Assembly: GCA_028278425.1 (NCBI GenBank)
Contig: JANQEJ010000078.1
Span: forward strand, 1 to 47,943
Reading direction: 5' to 3'
Source of the DNA: Planctomycetota bacterium
Lineage (GTDB): Bacteria > Planctomycetota > UBA1135 > GCA-002686595
DNA: 47,943 nt
Shown: in pieces, positions 32,371-41,114 of the stretch
Layout: each line of letters opens with the position of its first letter
How positions within the stretch are numbered: position 1 is the first letter of the stretch
Position numbers and translations under genes: made by a program
The notes under the pieces: generated by a model
What the model was told of the DNA's origin: nothing
Database searches by the model: none
What the model saw: only the letters and a program-made list of their open reading frames with translations

Positions 32371-34083
32371 ATGAAAGTACGGTTCCCGCTTGCGCCTGCC
32401 GTCCTGGCGCTCTTCGCCGGATTCGCTTCGGCCCAGACGACGTTCCCCGAGTACGAGGGCCCCGCCCTCGATTGGACCACCCACGGTATCTCCGGCCCGA
32501 TCGGGCGCGCCGAGGCCTGCGAGCTCACCGGCGACAAGCACCTCGACTACGTCGCCCGCTCCGGCTCGGGGCTCTCGATGTTCTACGCGCCGATGCTGCA
32601 CGATCACGTGCACGAGGTGCCGCTCACGCCGGAGCTCACCGCGGTGAACGACTTCGACGTTCTCGAAGGGACCGGTCCGGGGGGCCGGGACGAGCTCATC
32701 GCCGTCGGGCTCGAGGGCGCCTACCGCATCACCTACGACCGGAGCCTCGGCGGCTACCTGCGCAGCAAGGTGGGCAACTCGAGCTGGGAGGACGCGCAGC
32801 ACGTGGAGGCCGGCGACGTCAACCACGACGGCACCGTCGACGTCATCGGCGTGGACGCCACGGGCGACCTGCTCGTCCAGATCGGTCCCCTGACGGACGG
32901 CGTCCCGCCCTCCAACGTGATCGCGATCGGCCTGCCGATCGCCGACCTCGCGATCCTCGACTGGACCGACGCCGACTCGCCGGACCTGCTCGAGGTCGCG
33001 ATCGCGCTGCCGGGCATCGGGATCGCCGTCTACAGCACGACCGGCGTCCCGCTCCACGTGTTTCAGATTCCCTTCACGAGCCCGAAGCTCGAGGTGTTCC
33101 GTCAGGACGGATACGACCACGATCGCCTGGCAACGCTCTACAACCTCAGCGGACGCCAGTATCTGGGCGTGGTTCACGAGCCGTCGTACAACGAGGTCCC
33201 GCAGGACGTCGGCGCCGCGGGGACCTACCTCGGGTTGACCGCGGGAAACATCGACGGCGACGTCGACGACGACCTTCTGCTCGCGGAGTCCGGCAAGAGC
33301 GGTGCGTGGATCTTCGACAACACGAGCAACGGCGCGGACCCGCCGCCGGCGACGACGTTCGTGCAGAGCGAGTACGTCAACACGGCGACCTTCGGCTCCT
33401 CCCTATCGGCGCAGGAGGGGGATCCCGTGCTCGCGGACTACGACCGCGACGGCGACCTGGACCTGCTCATCACCTTCTCGATGAACGAGACGTGGCTTCG
33501 CGTGATGGCCAACACGAACGTCGACGCCTCGCTCGGCAAGCCCACGGTCTTCGGCGGGCAATACGACTTCGTCTCGCCGCCGGGGCGCGGCGAGCTCAAG
33601 CTGAGGACGTCCGATCCGCGCCCGACCTATCCCGCGACGCACCTCGAGGTGGTGGGTTGGACCGTCGTCGACCCGAACCCCGAGAACGAATACCTCGATT
33701 CGACCGCGAAGATCTCGGAGTACGTTCCGATCGACGACGTGATCACCGGCGACGGAATCGTGATCGTTCCCGAGAGCTCGATGGTCACCGAGCACCTCTA
33801 CTACCTCGAGCTCACCTTCGTCGAGCTCGACGGCCAGGAAGAGCTGATCACGGCGGCGCCGACCTCGGTCGTCCTCTTCACGTCGAACAGCGACACGAGC
33901 GAATGGCTCGAAGATCACCCCGTGTTCTCCTTCATCAAGATGAAGGGACTCCACAACGCCGTGGAAGTCCCCGAAGACGACGACGAATACGACCCGGACG
34001 CCGGCGACGACCCGGATGACCGCATCCCGCCGCCTACGCCCGGCGGCGACGACCCGCCCAACCCCGATGGCGGGGGTATCTGA
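32371..34083 (+). CDS. Secreted FG-GAP/VCBS repeat protein
   Basis: A 570-aa protein with a clear signal peptide (FPLAPAVLALFAGFASAQ, cleavage after FASA). The body contains FG-GAP/VCBS-type repeats that build a beta-propeller with Ca2+-binding loops: AGDVNHDGTVDVIGVD, TAGNIDGDVDDDLLLAE and LADYDRDGDLDLLIT. After the propeller comes a beta-rich domain of about 150 residues, then an Asp/Pro/Gly-rich low-complexity C-terminus (from about residue 535). These proteins are usually exported, often for adhesion or carbohydrate binding. Divergent from the DUF6259-like gene. Its stop is 12 bp from the stop of the convergent CHAT gene. Confidence 0.8.
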   Translation: MKVRFPLAPAVLALFAGFASAQTTFPEYEGPALDWTTHGISGPIGRAEACELTGDKHLDYVARSGSGLSMFYAPMLHDHVHEVPLTPELTAVNDFDVLEGTGPGGRDELIAVGLEGAYRITYDRSLGGYLRSKVGNSSWEDAQHVEAGDVNHDGTVDVIGVDATGDLLVQIGPLTDGVPPSNVIAIGLPIADLAILDWTDADSPDLLEVAIALPGIGIAVYSTTGVPLHVFQIPFTSPKLEVFRQDGYDHDRLATLYNLSGRQYLGVVHEPSYNEVPQDVGAAGTYLGLTAGNIDGDVDDDLLLAESGKSGAWIFDNTSNGADPPPATTFVQSEYVNTATFGSSLSAQEGDPVLADYDRDGDLDLLITFSMNETWLRVMANTNVDASLGKPTVFGGQYDFVSPPGRGELKLRTSDPRPTYPATHLEVVGWTVVDPNPENEYLDSTAKISEYVPIDDVITGDGIVIVPESSMVTEHLYYLELTFVELDGQEELITAAPTSVVLFTSNSDTSEWLEDHPVFSFIKMKGLHNAVEVPEDDDEYDPDAGDDPDDRIPPPTPGGDDPPNPDGGGI

Positions 34084-34095
34084 CCCGGTGACCGC

Positions 34096-36777
34096 CTAGC
34101 GGCGGCGCGCGACGCGCGCCGCCGCGGCGCCCAGGAGGACGCCGACGCCCAGGGCGAGGGCGAGGCCCCAGCGCGACGATTCCAACGGTGGGTCGGCCGG
34201 GAACACCGGAACCTGCCCGAGCCCGACCACGCCGACCAGCCCGCACCGAAACGGCGCGACCTCGGCGTCCGCGGCGACCAGCTCGCCCCGCGCGCGGCGC
34301 AGCGCCTCGGCCGGCGGCGCCCCGTCGGCGAGCGCCTCGTGCAGCGGCGCAAGCAGGCCCGTGACGTCGTCGTAGCGCAGCTCGACCTGTGAGACCAGGA
34401 CCGCGCTCGCGCCGCCGCCGAGGAACGCGCCGCCCAGATCCGCCGCGCCGGCATCTCCCATGCGCGACGGCGCGACGCCGGAGCTGCACGCCGTCAGGAG
34501 AACGAAGTCGGCCGCCGGCAGCGTCGCCGCGTCCGCGTAGTCGATGAGCCCGTCGTCCGCCGACCCCGGCGCGAGCACGAGCCGGGCCGGCCGCTCGTCG
34601 TCGAAGTCGAGGAGCCCGTGCACGAGAAACTGCAGGACGCGCGCACCGCCGGCGAGCTCCGCGCGCAACGCCGCCAGGGTGGCCGCCCCCCCTTCGAGGG
34701 TGCGCGTCCGCGCATAGGGATCGCTGAAGCGTGCCGCGCGCGCCGCGTCCAGCTCGAGCGCGGAGAGGCCGTGCCGCGCCTCGACCGCCGGCGACGCGAC
34801 ACCGCCGACGAGGACCAGGTCCGCGGCCGTGGACGCGAGGCGCCCGCGGCGCGCCAGCAGAAGGCCCAGCGCGAGCGACGGGAGGTAGTCGACGGCGCGC
34901 GACTCGCCGAGGAAGCGCTCGCCCTCGAACGGCAGCCACTCGAACGGCAGGACGCCGAGCTCGTCGCCGCCGACGATCGTGATCGCGCTCCAGCTTCGGA
35001 TCTCGTCCCTGATCTCGGCCGGGAGGAAGACGTCCGCGACCGCGTGCGCGAGCTCGCGCTCGCGCTCGACGATCCAGTCGCGGTCGGACGCGGGGACGTC
35101 GTTCGCGTAGGCGATCAGGTGGGAGACCCAGTCGCGGCGCGGAACGACCAGTCCGTCGGCCGTCGGCAGCGGCGCGTAGGCGGCGCGCGCGGGCCCGAGC
35201 GCGAAGACGTGCGAGACGCCGCGCGCGGGCAGATAGACGAGAAGCCCGCGGCTATCGCCCAGGAGCTCGCCGCGGAGTCGCTGGGCGTCCTGCGGCCCGA
35301 TGCGGCTGCCGCGGGTCAGACTGCTCAGCGCATGGACGCGAAGAAGGTGTCCCAGGGCTCGCTCGACGCCGCGCTCTTCACCCTCGAGCTCGATCTCCAG
35401 CCGGCAGAGCTCGCCGACGATCGCCCGCCGGGTGGAGTAGTGGAGGAACGCCGTTCCCCCCGCGCGCCGCGGGGCTCGCTCCCACCGCTCGACGAGCTGA
35501 TCGAGGGATGCCGCGCACCGCTCGCGCAGGGACCGCAGCTCCTCCGCCGGCGCGCCGCGCGCCAGGGCGACGCGCGACTCGAGCGCGACCAGGTCGGAGA
35601 GCTCCTCGGCGTACGCGAAGCGATCGGGCTTCGCGCGGAGCCGCTCCACGACGCCGTGCGCGCGCTCCAGCTCCGCCGCGGCGGCGTCCGCGTCGCCGGC
35701 GAGGAGCTCCGCCTCGGCGAGCCGCATGCGCGTGCGCAGCTCGACGGCCGTCGAGAGCGCGACCGAGAGCGCGGCGCGCAGCTCGGCCTTCGCCGCGTCG
35801 GTGTCCGCTTCCGGGAGGGCGCCGCGCAGGTGGGCCATGCCGGCGATGCTCAGCAGGTGGCCGCGCTTGTCGGGATACGCGTAGAAGAGCTCCGTGTCGC
35901 TCAGGAGCTCTTCGACCATCGCGAGCGTCCCGTCGTAGTCCCCCTGCGCGAGCTTGAGCGCGGAGACCGCGTTGACGTAGGCGGTCGCGATGTCCTTGGC
36001 CCGTGAACCGTTCGCCCGCAGCTCGCGCGCCAGCTCGTAGTGCCGCTCGACGAACGGACGCGCGCGGTCCGGCAGGCCGAGGTCGCGGTAGGCGCGCCCG
36101 CGCAGCCAGGCCACGTTGCGGCGCGTCCGGTCGAAGGCGGCGTCGCCGGGCGGGATCGCGGCCTCGGCCTCGTCGAGGCGCCGCAGCGCGTCGTCGAGCA
36201 GGCCGAGGTCGATCGCGTCGAAGGCGACCTCGACCAGGAGCATCGCCCGGTAGTGCAGGTCCGGATAGCGGTCGACGACGCGCGTCGCGACCGCGTGCGC
36301 CTCGGCCGCGCGGCCGAGCTTGCGCAGGCTCTTGACGCGCAACTGGGCCGCGCGCGCGAGCTCGTAGGGGACGTCGAGGAGCGCCGCGGCGCGCTGCGCC
36401 TCGGTGAGGAGCCGCACGCGCTCTTCCTCGTCGAGCTCGGCGTCCCGGGCGGCGGCGAGCTGGAGGGCGGCGATCATCCAGGCGTACGTCGCGTCGCTTC
36501 CCGTGTCGACCGCGCGCGGATAGAGCTCGGCGAGCGCCTCCATCGTCGCCTCTAGATTCTCGGCGTCGCCCCAATAGACCTCGTCGCGGAGCGCCGTCGC
36601 CTCCTTGCGAAGCTCTTGGGCCGAAACGAGGCCGGCGAGAAGGATCAGTCCGACGAGCGCTCGGCCGACGTGGAGAGCGCGTCGAACACGCGCGACCCTC
36701 TGGACCCGTCGTACACCTCCAGGGTCCAGCGGATGCGGTCCGGCCAGCTCGCCTCTTCTTCGGGATCGGGGGTCCAT
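34096..36777 (-). CDS. Membrane-anchored TPR-CHAT (caspase-like) protease
   Basis: An 893-aa protein if begun at ATG 36777. Residues about 38-53 (VGLILLAGLVSA) look like a signal peptide ending SA/QE. A long helical TPR-like region follows (about 55-480), then a CHAT domain (about 540-850) with catalytic His720 in LQFLVHGLLD and Cys764 in LLTACSSGVAP. A last TM helix (GLALALGVGVLLGAAAA) ends in Arg-Arg-Arg. This predicts a periplasmic protease tethered by its C-terminus. The start is uncertain: ATG 36777 lies 133 bp inside the anti-sigma gene and gives a long, odd N-terminus, while no other ATG/GTG precedes the TM; a CTG at 36648 overlapping the anti-sigma stop is a non-standard alternative. 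It is the third gene of the sigma/anti-sigma operon. Confidence 0.85.
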   Translation of the reverse strand: MDPRSRRRGELAGPHPLDPGGVRRVQRVARVRRALHVGRALVGLILLAGLVSAQELRKEATALRDEVYWGDAENLEATMEALAELYPRAVDTGSDATYAWMIAALQLAAARDAELDEEERVRLLTEAQRAAALLDVPYELARAAQLRVKSLRKLGRAAEAHAVATRVVDRYPDLHYRAMLLVEVAFDAIDLGLLDDALRRLDEAEAAIPPGDAAFDRTRRNVAWLRGRAYRDLGLPDRARPFVERHYELARELRANGSRAKDIATAYVNAVSALKLAQGDYDGTLAMVEELLSDTELFYAYPDKRGHLLSIAGMAHLRGALPEADTDAAKAELRAALSVALSTAVELRTRMRLAEAELLAGDADAAAAELERAHGVVERLRAKPDRFAYAEELSDLVALESRVALARGAPAEELRSLRERCAASLDQLVERWERAPRRAGGTAFLHYSTRRAIVGELCRLEIELEGEERGVERALGHLLRVHALSSLTRGSRIGPQDAQRLRGELLGDSRGLLVYLPARGVSHVFALGPARAAYAPLPTADGLVVPRRDWVSHLIAYANDVPASDRDWIVERERELAHAVADVFLPAEIRDEIRSWSAITIVGGDELGVLPFEWLPFEGERFLGESRAVDYLPSLALGLLLARRGRLASTAADLVLVGGVASPAVEARHGLSALELDAARAARFSDPYARTRTLEGGAATLAALRAELAGGARVLQFLVHGLLDFDDERPARLVLAPGSADDGLIDYADAATLPAADFVLLTACSSGVAPSRMGDAGAADLGGAFLGGGASAVLVSQVELRYDDVTGLLAPLHEALADGAPPAEALRRARGELVAADAEVAPFRCGLVGVVGLGQVPVFPADPPLESSRWGLALALGVGVLLGAAAARVARRR

Positions 36778-37331
36778 TCGTGGGCTCGCAGTCTCGGACT
36801 GGTCGTGATCTTCCCGTCCTCCCCGTGGACTTGTACCAGGAACCAGCCGCGCTCCGGCAACGGATAGCGCCAGCGGAAGGTCCCGTAGGTCTCCCCGGGG
36901 ACGACCTCCACCGGCGCGAGGAGCTCCTTCTCCCCGCCCATCCGCGGCCCGCCGTCGTCGTCCTCGCCGCCGATCATCTTCGGGACGACGAGGAGCGCGA
37001 CCAGCGCCGCGGCCGCGACCAGGAGGCCGAGCAACGCCCCCGGCCCGCCGCGGGCCTGGCGCTCCAGCCCGAGGTCCCGCAGGACGCGGCGGCGGAACTC
37101 CGCCTCGGCGGGTCCGAGCTCGATCGCCGCGTCGTCGTCCGCGAGCGCGGCGAGCTGCGCGCGCTCGAAGCCGCCCGCGGCATCCAGCTCGCCGGCCAAC
37201 CCCAGGTGCGCCTCCGCGAGCTCGCGGCAGGCCGCGCAGGAGGCGAGCTCGGAGGCCTCGAAGCTCTCGCGCGGGCTCGCGCCGGTGAGGAGCTCGGCGA
37301 GGATCTCGTCGTGGCGGGCCTCGTGCTTCAC
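36645..37331 (-). CDS. Single-pass membrane anti-sigma-factor-like protein
   Basis: A 228-aa protein. The cytosolic head (residues 1-97) holds the cysteine pair in SCAAC (Cys32, Cys35) with histidines nearby, reminiscent of a zinc-type anti-sigma domain, although the exact HxxxCxxC spacing is not met. A TM helix spans about 98-118 (GALLGLLVAAAALVALLVV). The remaining roughly 110 residues are periplasmic and beta-rich (FRWRYPLPERGWFLVQVHG, IRWTLEVYD). The GTG start overlaps the sigma-factor stop as GTGA (37328-37331), the usual tight coupling of sigma and anti-sigma genes. The identification rests on topology, Cys pair and position. Confidence 0.72.
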   Translation of the reverse strand: MKHEARHDEILAELLTGASPRESFEASELASCAACRELAEAHLGLAGELDAAGGFERAQLAALADDDAAIELGPAEAEFRRRVLRDLGLERQARGGPGALLGLLVAAAALVALLVVPKMIGGEDDDGGPRMGGEKELLAPVEVVPGETYGTFRWRYPLPERGWFLVQVHGEDGKITTSPRLRAHEWTPDPEEEASWPDRIRWTLEVYDGSRGSRVFDALSTSAERSSD

Positions 37332-37942
37332 GCTCCCCCCTCCTCTCCGGCGGTCGGCTCCGGCCAACGCGCCTCGAGCAGACCTCTCAGCTTCGCGAGC
37401 CCGCGGTAGTACCGGGTCTTCGCGGTGTTGGTCGGGACGCCGAGGCGCGCGCCGATGTCCTCGAACGTGAGCTCGTCGTAGTGCTTCAGGCGGATGATCC
37501 GGGCGGCCTCGGCGTCGAGGCGCTCGAGCGCGAGGTGCAGCCGCTCGTACTCGAACGCCCCCGGAGCCTCCGCCGCCTCGGGCTCGGGCGGGTCGTCGAC
37601 TTCGTCCAGAAGTTGTGGAACGCGGCGGAGCTGCCGCAGCCGCGCCAGCACCTCGAAGTAGACGAAGCGGAACACCCACGACTCCAGCGCACCGTCGCCC
37701 GCGTAGTCGGGCAACTTGCGCCAGATCTGGGTCAAAGTTTCCTGTACCAAGTCTTCAAGCTCGCCAGCGTCCAGGGAGCCGCCGAGCCGCTTGTTCTGAA
37801 AGGCGACCATCCGGCGGACGCAACTCATACGTTCGAGGAACGCCTCCGCCGCGCCGCGCCTGCCCGCGAGCGTATCGCGGACGAGCTCAAGGTCGGCGTG
37901 GTGGTGGACCCTCTCTCCTCTACCGGTCTGCGACTCAGGCAC
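37328..37942 (-). CDS. ECF-type RNA polymerase sigma factor
   Basis: About 204 aa. Region sigma-2 spans about 20-105 (ELEDLVQETLTQIWRKLPDY, then LESWVFRFVYFEVLARLRQL). After a Glu/Pro-rich linker, region sigma-4 spans about 132-190 (LERLDAEAARIIRLKHYDELTFEDIGARLGVPTNTAKTRYYRGLAKLR), a helix-turn-helix for the -35 element. No sigma-3. The frame is open far upstream; GTG 37942 is the nearest good start, but it is not certain. Directly downstream are the anti-sigma-like and CHAT genes, so the operon probably encodes a signal-responsive envelope regulon, possibly autoregulated. Confidence 0.88.
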   Translation of the reverse strand: MPESQTGRGERVHHHADLELVRDTLAGRRGAAEAFLERMSCVRRMVAFQNKRLGGSLDAGELEDLVQETLTQIWRKLPDYAGDGALESWVFRFVYFEVLARLRQLRRVPQLLDEVDDPPEPEAAEAPGAFEYERLHLALERLDAEAARIIRLKHYDELTFEDIGARLGVPTNTAKTRYYRGLAKLRGLLEARWPEPTAGEEGGA

Positions 37943-38073
37943 GGGGGATGGTTTCAGAACTTCGGGGCGAAGAGAAGGCCGTCGACGCGCGAACCCGCGC
38001 GGGAGCCTTCCGACATTGTAGACGCTAGCGCCCGAGCGCGTCGCGGGTACGGCTTGCGTGAGCGGCGCGGCGC

Positions 38074-39960
38074 CTAGGCGAGCGCGGCGGCGCGCTCCGC
38101 GACCCACACGCCGAAGCGCTTCGCGCTCGCCTCGAAGCCGCCGTCCTCCGCCGCGTCGCAGACGGTTTCGTGGCCGTGGGCGACGCGCAGCCTGGCGTCG
38201 AGCTCCACCTCGCCCTGGAACGGGGGGACCGTCTCCAGCTTCTCGAGCGCGTCGCGCGCCGCTCCCACCGCCTGGTCGGCGGTGCGGTTGGCGCTGTCGG
38301 CGAGGTGCCGCGCGCTGAGCGGCGCGCCGGTCAGCTCCGCGACGAACTCCAGGAAGGTGCGACTGTTGCCGGGCCGCCAGTAGGCGGCGCGCAGGCTCGG
38401 GCCGATCCTCGGATTGTCGACCAGGTGCCCGTCGCGGGCGAGGAAGAAGTCGCGCGTCTGAAAGACCGCCATCTCCGCCAGGACGTAGCCGTGGTAGTAC
38501 GCGCTCGCGTCCCCGGTGATCAGGTGCGGCACCGAGAGCACCGGCCGGGGGCTGCCGTCGTCCAGGAAGCTGAGCCGCCGCTCGACGGCGCGGATCGCGT
38601 CGAGCACGGACTCGGGCGTGAGCTCGTCGTCGGCCAGCTCGTAGAGCGCCTTCTCGGCGTAGCACACGGTGAGCATCTGCCGCACCTGAAGGGCGCGCAC
38701 CTTCTGGCGCGCGCGAATGCCGCGCTCGACGAGCTCCCACGGCATCGGTTTGCCGTCGGCGTCGCGCGCGTAGCGCGCGCGCCAGTCGGCGTCGTCGAGC
38801 AGGCTGTCGAGGAACATGCTCTGCGTCTCGGAGAACGCGACCGAGGTCGGCGCGAACTCCTGGCTGAAGCACGGCGACGGCATGTCGACGTTCGCGAAGT
38901 GCGCGGCGTGGCCGCCCTCGTGGAAGAGCGTCTGCGTCGCCCGGCTGCCCGAGCCGACCATGCCGGGGATCGCGTTGGCGGTGAACTGAATGCGCGCGGG
39001 ACGCCATTCCCCGTTGTCGCGCCAGGCGGGCACCGGCCCGTGCATGAAGCCGTTCTCGTACTTGCCCTTGCGGTCGACGAGGTCGAGGACGAGCTCGGCG
39101 CCGCGGTACTCGATTCCCATCGCCGCGAAGGAGCGGCCCCAGCGCTCGAGCGCGGCGTCGAACGGGAAGTACGGGTCCTCGTCGCGCGTCACCTCGCCGC
39201 CGGAGAGGTAGCGCAGGTTCCAGGACGTGACGCGCTCCGCGCCGTGCTCCGCCGCCAGCTCGTCGACGCCGCGTTGACCGGACGCGCGCGTGAGCTCCTC
39301 CAGCTCGTCGAGCAGGTCGAACACCTCGCGCTTGGACATGCCCTCCGCGCGGCGCACCTTCCAGTCGTAGTAGTCCTCCGCGCCGAGCATCTTCCCGAGG
39401 CGGTTGCGCTTCTTCACGATGTCGAGGAAGCCGTGCTCGAGCACGAAGCCCTCGATCGAGCGCAGGCCCTCCCAGGCCGCCCTCCGCAGCGCCTCGTCCG
39501 GCTCGCTCTGCAGCATGACGCCGAGCCTGACGCTGCTCGCCTCCACGAACCCGCCGCCCGGATCGGCGTAGCCGAGCCGCATGCCACCGCGCGCGACCGC
39601 GAGGCGCCCCTCGTCGGCGATGATCTCGTCCGCGAGCTCCCGCGCCTCCGCGCTGTCGATCGCGTGGGACGCGAAGGTGCGCTCCCAGCCGCGCAGCTCG
39701 ACGAGGTCCTCTTCGCTCGGCTTGTCGTCTCCCTCGGCCCGCTCCGCCTCCGCGAGCTCCGCGCGCACGCGCGCGAGGTGCTCGGGGTCCTGCAGGAAGC
39801 GGTTGAGCTCGATCTCGCGCCGGTCGAGCTCCTTCTGCGCCGCGTCCGGATCGTCGGTGAGCCCCATCATCACCGCCCAGAAGGCGTTCTCCTTGGCGGT
39901 GTGGACGCCTTCGTAGGTGTGGTTGAGCTCGTCGAGGAACGCCTGGAAGCGCGAGGGCAT
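38074..39960 (-). CDS. M3 family metallopeptidase (oligoendopeptidase F-like)
   Basis: A 628-aa zinc peptidase that usually cleaves short peptides in the cytoplasm. The zinc site is TLFHEGGHAAHF (His347, Glu348, His351; the HExxH of M3 clan MA), followed about 25 residues later by FSETQSMF with the third ligand Glu. Long helical N- and C-terminal parts fit the channel-like M3 fold, and SAYYHGYVLAEMAV is typical of the C-terminal active-site wall. ATG 39960 is chosen over the upstream GTG 39990 because GGAG lies eight bases before it. No signal peptide. It is divergent from the unknown anchored-protein gene with only about 40 bp between starts. Confidence 0.9.
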   Translation of the reverse strand: MPSRFQAFLDELNHTYEGVHTAKENAFWAVMMGLTDDPDAAQKELDRREIELNRFLQDPEHLARVRAELAEAERAEGDDKPSEEDLVELRGWERTFASHAIDSAEARELADEIIADEGRLAVARGGMRLGYADPGGGFVEASSVRLGVMLQSEPDEALRRAAWEGLRSIEGFVLEHGFLDIVKKRNRLGKMLGAEDYYDWKVRRAEGMSKREVFDLLDELEELTRASGQRGVDELAAEHGAERVTSWNLRYLSGGEVTRDEDPYFPFDAALERWGRSFAAMGIEYRGAELVLDLVDRKGKYENGFMHGPVPAWRDNGEWRPARIQFTANAIPGMVGSGSRATQTLFHEGGHAAHFANVDMPSPCFSQEFAPTSVAFSETQSMFLDSLLDDADWRARYARDADGKPMPWELVERGIRARQKVRALQVRQMLTVCYAEKALYELADDELTPESVLDAIRAVERRLSFLDDGSPRPVLSVPHLITGDASAYYHGYVLAEMAVFQTRDFFLARDGHLVDNPRIGPSLRAAYWRPGNSRTFLEFVAELTGAPLSARHLADSANRTADQAVGAARDALEKLETVPPFQGEVELDARLRVAHGHETVCDAAEDGGFEASAKRFGVWVAERAAALA

Positions 39961-40001
39961 GGGGTGGTCTCCGTCGTTGGGGGCGCTCACCCTACCGTAG
40001 G

Positions 40002-41114
40002 ATGCGCGGCGTGAAGCTCCCGCGCCGTTGGAAGATCGTCGGCGCCGGCTTCGGCTCGGTGATCGCCGGCGGACTTCTCTGGATCAACACCGGCACGACG
40101 CCCTACCGCGCCGAGACGCTTCGATCCGGCTACGCACCGCCGGTCGTCGACGAGGACCTGGAGCTCGCGCGCGCCTATGCACCGTGGATCTACAAGGAGA
40201 TCCACCCGACGCGCGGGCGGCAGGACCTGCCCGCACCGGTGGACTTCGACGGCGACCTGGACGGCGAGAACGCCTGGGAGCACTTTCCCGAGTTCGAGCT
40301 TCCGCCGACCGTGTACTACGCCGTCCTCGCGACCGAGACGCACTGGTTCCTCACGTATCACCTGTTCCACCCGCGCGACTGGACCGCGTTCGACGTGGGT
40401 CTGCACCTGACGCACGAGAACGACGGCGAGAACCTCCAGGTCGTCGTCGAGCGCGCGAGCGACGCGGTCGTGATGCTCTTCACGCAGGCGCACTACGGCG
40501 GCGGTGTGTACGTCCCGGAGGGTTCGAGCATCGCGAGCGCGGCGGAGGAGATCCGCGGCCCGCTGCTGCTCGTCGACGCGGAAGGCCGGCCCGACGCCGA
40601 CGGACGCCACGCCGCCGTGTTCGTCGAGCGCGGCGGACACGGGATCTACGGCGCGCTCGACCGGCGCTCCGGGGTGACCGTGGCCGGCGACGGGCGGGCG
40701 GTCTTCGCCACGTCCGGGCGCGCGTTCCGGCCGGCGGCTGCCGGAGAAGCGGTCCGCGAGCCGGAGCTCGCCGGAGCCGAGCCCGTCCCCTACCGCCTGG
40801 AGTCGACGACAGCGCGGCTCTGGCCGCTCCTGCGCTCCGGCGCGCTGGTCGGCGAGGGCCGGCTCCTGGACGGCGCCGTCCCCTACGCGGACGCGCGCGT
40901 CTCCGTCGGCGTGCCGCGCTACTACGAAGCGAACCGCTTCAGCGGGCCGTTCGGTCCCGACCGCGGCATCTCGCCCTTCGCGGTCGACTTCGGCTTCGAC
41001 CCGCCGCACCTCGGCGCGCTCTTCTTCGACCCGGCGCGGCGCTACGCGGAGTGCCTCGCGGTGCCGGAGCCGTGGAGCCTGGAGTACGAGGCGTATCCGT
41101 TCCAGACGCGCTAG
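40002..41114 (+). CDS. Anchored protein of unknown function
   Basis: A 370-aa protein with a basic N-terminus and one TM or signal segment (IVGAGFGSVIAGGLLWI, residues about 12-28). I do not recognise the family. Conserved-looking features are VYYAVLATETHWFLTYHLFHPRDW, LHLTHENDGENLQVVVE, and a His-rich centre (ALVGGH-like GGHGIYG), with many aromatic residues and buried histidines that could bind metal. The C-terminal part ends in EPWSLEYEAYPFQTR. Its TAG stop and the TAG stop of the convergent methyltransferase share the same CTAG (41111-41114). The start is ATG at 40002; the promoter must lie in the short gap shared with the M3 peptidase gene. Confidence 0.6.
   Translation: MRGVKLPRRWKIVGAGFGSVIAGGLLWINTGTTPYRAETLRSGYAPPVVDEDLELARAYAPWIYKEIHPTRGRQDLPAPVDFDGDLDGENAWEHFPEFELPPTVYYAVLATETHWFLTYHLFHPRDWTAFDVGLHLTHENDGENLQVVVERASDAVVMLFTQAHYGGGVYVPEGSSIASAAEEIRGPLLLVDAEGRPDADGRHAAVFVERGGHGIYGALDRRSGVTVAGDGRAVFATSGRAFRPAAAGEAVREPELAGAEPVPYRLESTTARLWPLLRSGALVGEGRLLDGAVPYADARVSVGVPRYYEANRFSGPFGPDRGISPFAVDFGFDPPHLGALFFDPARRYAECLAVPEPWSLEYEAYPFQTR

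Noticed and set aside
29551..33177. 1208-aa minus-strand protein starting at 33177
   Set aside because: The part before 32118 is antisense to the FG-GAP gene; AAGGAG and a signal peptide mark the start at 32118.
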